NCBI GenBank assembly: GCA_016785225.1
Contig: JAFBJZ010000639.1
Span: 372,001 to 436,000 of the forward strand
Origin: Psettodes erumei
Taxonomy: Eukaryota; Chordata; Actinopteri; Pleuronectiformes; Psettodidae
Length of the DNA: 64,000 bases
Reading direction: 5' to 3'
Below the pieces are notes generated by a model. That model was not told the DNA's origin. It worked only from the letters and a program-made list of their open reading frames with translations, and searched no databases. Position numbers and translations under genes: made by a program. Numbering within the stretch: the stretch's first letter is position 1; every line of letters starts with the position of its first letter. Positions 61,298 to 64,000 of the stretch are shown here, one piece after another.

Positions 61298-64000
61298 TAC
61301 AGGTGTTTCTAATAATTATTCTAGATGACACTTTATATGGTGATGACACATTTACATATCACATGATCCAACTCTCCAGAAGTATGAATTGCACATATAA
61401 AAATGCCATCCAGTCTTGGGACAAGCTTTAATGTTCTGTGAAATACTTGTTTTTGCATGTCAAAGTAATGAGATGCAGACTGTATATGGATATATAGCAC
61501 AAGTTATTAATAAAATCAATGTAAAATGTAGATGAAGACTACGACGACTAAAATGACTGTTTATCTTTCTGTTGGAATAAAATAAGCACTACTGATTTTC
61601 AGGTTTCAGCTTCATTTCTGTTTGTCTGTTGTGGTCTTTTTTTTTATCCCCTTCCCACTTGTAAAACTCTTTTACTTGGGCTTTGCCCCCTTCTGCTGTT
61701 TTGTGCCAGTTTGAGTGTACAGCACCCAGGGGAGAACCTTGGGGGTCCCCTGGCTATTAAAGCTTGATGTGCATCATCATCATCATCATCTGTCCTTCTC
61801 AGCCTGACCTTCTGTATGAATGCACTGGCCCCTTCAGGCTGCGCTCTCATTGGACTGCATACAGCATGTGTGTGTGTGTCTGTTTGGCACTAACAAATAT
61901 TTTAGATGTTTGCTTGTGTCCGTATCCACATTTTTGTGTATTTTCTTCTGCGTTGTGTGCCTGACACAATATAGTATGTGTGTGTGTGTGTGCGCAAGCT
62001 CCCCGTGTGCGTGTGTGAGTTATACAACACATCGCTGGCTTTGCTCAGGTCCCATATGTGCTCTCCCTCCCTCAGCATTTAGGGATAGAGGATGGGCTCT
62101 GGGGAGATAAGTAAAGCGCTCTAGATAAAACACACAGCAATGTTAGAACAAAGTTGTTGTTCAGTCATGCCATAAAAGGACTAAGCTAATATCCAAATTT
62201 GTTTTTAAAGGCACTTGGGACAAGGCCACGTTGTGTTGTTGTTGTTTTTTTTTTACTTTGCAGGACTTTGGTGATGCAAAATTCAATTCATGTGAAATAA
62301 GTTTAAAAGCTGAGGTTTTCACAACTGTTGCTCACCTGGTTAAGCATGTACCATGTGTTATGGCTGAGTTCTTACCGCACCAGCCTCAGCTTGCATCCAG
62401 TCCATGTCCATTGCTACTCGTCACACTCTGTCTCTCCTGGCTCTCTCCATTGTTGCTATCAAAAATGCAAGTGGAAATTAATTGAAGATACAATTGTCAC
62501 AGCGGTCAAGTCTTCATTTCTGTGACTTACTCAAATGCAAATCTCAAGTCTTGTGTTTATATAATTGGTATGCCTGCGCTGTTACCTTACACATGGTCCA
62601 TATTTGATTTTCTCTGATTTTACTGTATGTTATCAGAAGAAAAAATCTAGATTACCAAAGTAAAAGCCATGTGCATAGTAACTATCCCAAACACAGCAGC
62701 AGTCTTGAGCCTTAAGGGATCAGTGCTTGACCTTTTTATGGAATAAAAATGCAGCAAAGGTCATACTCAGAGGTGAGGCACTGGCCTTTTTTATCACCAA
62801 CTGTCAGTTTCTATCTCTGGAGATCCTCATTGCTGCACCTGTGCTGATACTCACTGCTATACAAACACCCTCAAACTGTCTGTGTTGTCTTTAGCCGGTG
62901 GTTAACTGATAGCTCAGTAGGTGGTCAGTCTGACTGTGTGTAATGATAAAAGTTTTCAGCAATTGTGTCATTGTTTGTTAATGTATTGTCCAGGAGGCTC
63001 GAGGACCAAATTGTTTATCACTTTTGACTGAATGTTGAGTATTTTAACTGCTGAATCATTAGGTTGTCTGGTGGGCAGATATCTGTTTTGGCAAAAAAAA
63101 CTGAGACCAGGCATCCAAGTAATAGAGGCTCCAGCATTTTTAATTCAAAACTTTTACCTTAAGGTGTCCAATTGCTTGTCAGTCTGAAGTATTTCATGGC
63201 TGAATTGAGAGAGCACCCATTTAGCAGTAACAAAGCTTTTTTTTTCCTAATGACAGACCTTGTTCTGTCATTCTTCCTCATCAATTTCTCTGTTTAAAAA
63301 ATTCTAGTTTGTGTAGGCTGTCTCTGGATGTCATGATGCTCGACTTGACAGATGTGTGAAGTTGTGCAGATGTGTATCAAGAGCAGCTGTCATCTGTTGA
63401 AATAATCCACACCGGCCAAGATGAAGGAACCTTGGTGTGAAAGACCCTTTATTCCAAATCCCTCTCACCTCATTTTCCTTTTTGTTGTCGCCAATTTGAC
63501 ATCCTACTCCTCCTCTTGATTTTTACATCCTCTTTGGGATGAGTGCATTAGATCAGTGCTTTCTCCAGTCGCTCATGATTAATTTCACTCTCCAGGTGGG
63601 AGCATTGTGTTTGTCCCTCGTTAGATCTCCAACAAAAATATGTTGGCTCACATTTAGGAACGTCCGGTGAGACTCTGAGCTTGTTTGGTTTAATGAACTG
63701 GATGTGCCCATGTTGTTTCATGGTTTTGAGAAATGTGACCCTGAATGAACAGGGAGACCCAGCGGATTAAATGCACTGCGTTTTTTCCTCCTCCCCACCT
63801 CCCCCCCTTTTTTTCTGTCTTCCTAAGCATGAGAGATCCCAGTCAGCTGTGCTATATATTCTCATGGTTGGGTCACTTTTGAAAACAGACTTGTCCTCAG
63901 CTTGAATAGATTCCTTTGTGGTGAAAATTTGCTGGGGGCTGCTTATGTGGATTTGTTGAACCTTTCATCTTTGTTGCAAGATTTGATAAAAACTCAGGGA
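61298..64000. other. Non-coding right end, possibly intron of an off-window gene
   Basis: I find no exon with recognisable protein similarity here. The sequence holds two short TG repeats (61867-61879 and 61977-61992), a CAT trinucleotide run, and poly-pyrimidine tracts near 63.8 kb. The repeat-like phrase TAAAGCGCTCTAGATAAA at about 62113 resembles a common fish interspersed element. If the CpG-rich segment at 61 kb is a first exon, this would be its first intron. Confidence 0.4.
61772..61790. repeat. (CAT)6 trinucleotide repeat
   Basis: A short perfect CAT run in non-coding sequence. Confidence 0.85.

Noticed and set aside
60851..61312. 153-codon open frame through the CpG-rich segment
   Set aside because: Composition reflects the CpG island (Arg/Thr/Pro-rich) and no homologous protein is recognised. 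A promoter/first-exon reading is more likely.
1..64000. tRNA, rRNA, CRISPR, bacterial operon or integrated virus
   Set aside because: I saw no cloverleaf with A/B boxes, no rRNA core sequence, no spaced direct-repeat array and no viral polymerase, capsid or envelope motifs. A tRNA scan could still find a gene missed by eye.

Overview
The window looks like nuclear DNA from a ray-finned (teleost) fish. The genes are compact and multi-exon with GT-AG introns, the intergenic DNA is AT-rich and dotted with GT/CA microsatellites, and several repeats resemble common percomorph-type families. The proteins are clearly vertebrate. No bacterial operons, CRISPR arrays or viral genes are visible. I see six protein-coding genes that can be rebuilt exon by exon.

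Layout. Positions 1-10.4 kb hold no convincing coding exon: AT-rich sequence, perhaps a 3' UTR of a gene to the left, plus repeat fragments. Positions 10.46-12.41 kb on the minus strand hold a two-exon melanin-concentrating hormone receptor 1 gene. Positions 12.5-26.1 kb are a gene desert with three related retroelement-like repeats (one at 7.6 kb, two at 13.5-14.4 kb), a LINE-like 3' tail and a 17-bp perfect hairpin. Positions 26.2-44.6 kb carry three plus-strand housekeeping genes: gga3 (Golgi/endosome clathrin adaptor), sumo2 (ubiquitin-like modifier) and jpt1/hn1 (Jupiter microtubule-associated homolog). In the human 17q25.1 region the same three genes keep the same order and relative orientation, but NUP85 lies between GGA3 and SUMO2. 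I find no NUP85 here.

Positions 46.8-58.9 kb carry two plus-strand immunoglobulin-superfamily membrane proteins. The first (50.16-53.93 kb coding, probable untranslated first exon at 46.9 kb) has a V domain, a C-like domain, a transmembrane segment and a short tail; it resembles the B7/CD200 group. A consensus interferon-response element lies just upstream of its putative first exon. The second (57.26-58.91 kb) is a single V-domain receptor resembling CD7, with a YEVM motif of the YxxM (PI3-kinase binding) type in its tail. From 60.9 to 61.3 kb there is a CpG-rich stretch ending in a candidate splice donor, perhaps the first exon of a gene running off the right edge. The rest is non-coding.

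The most interesting items are the linked B7/CD200-like and CD7-like pair with an interferon-type element, a 97-base segment in gga3 where the reading frame breaks unless a weak intron is removed, and a 751-bp hAT-like element inserted in the jpt1 3' region. All exon boundaries were read by eye from splice signals and reading-frame continuity; no alignment or transcript data were available.
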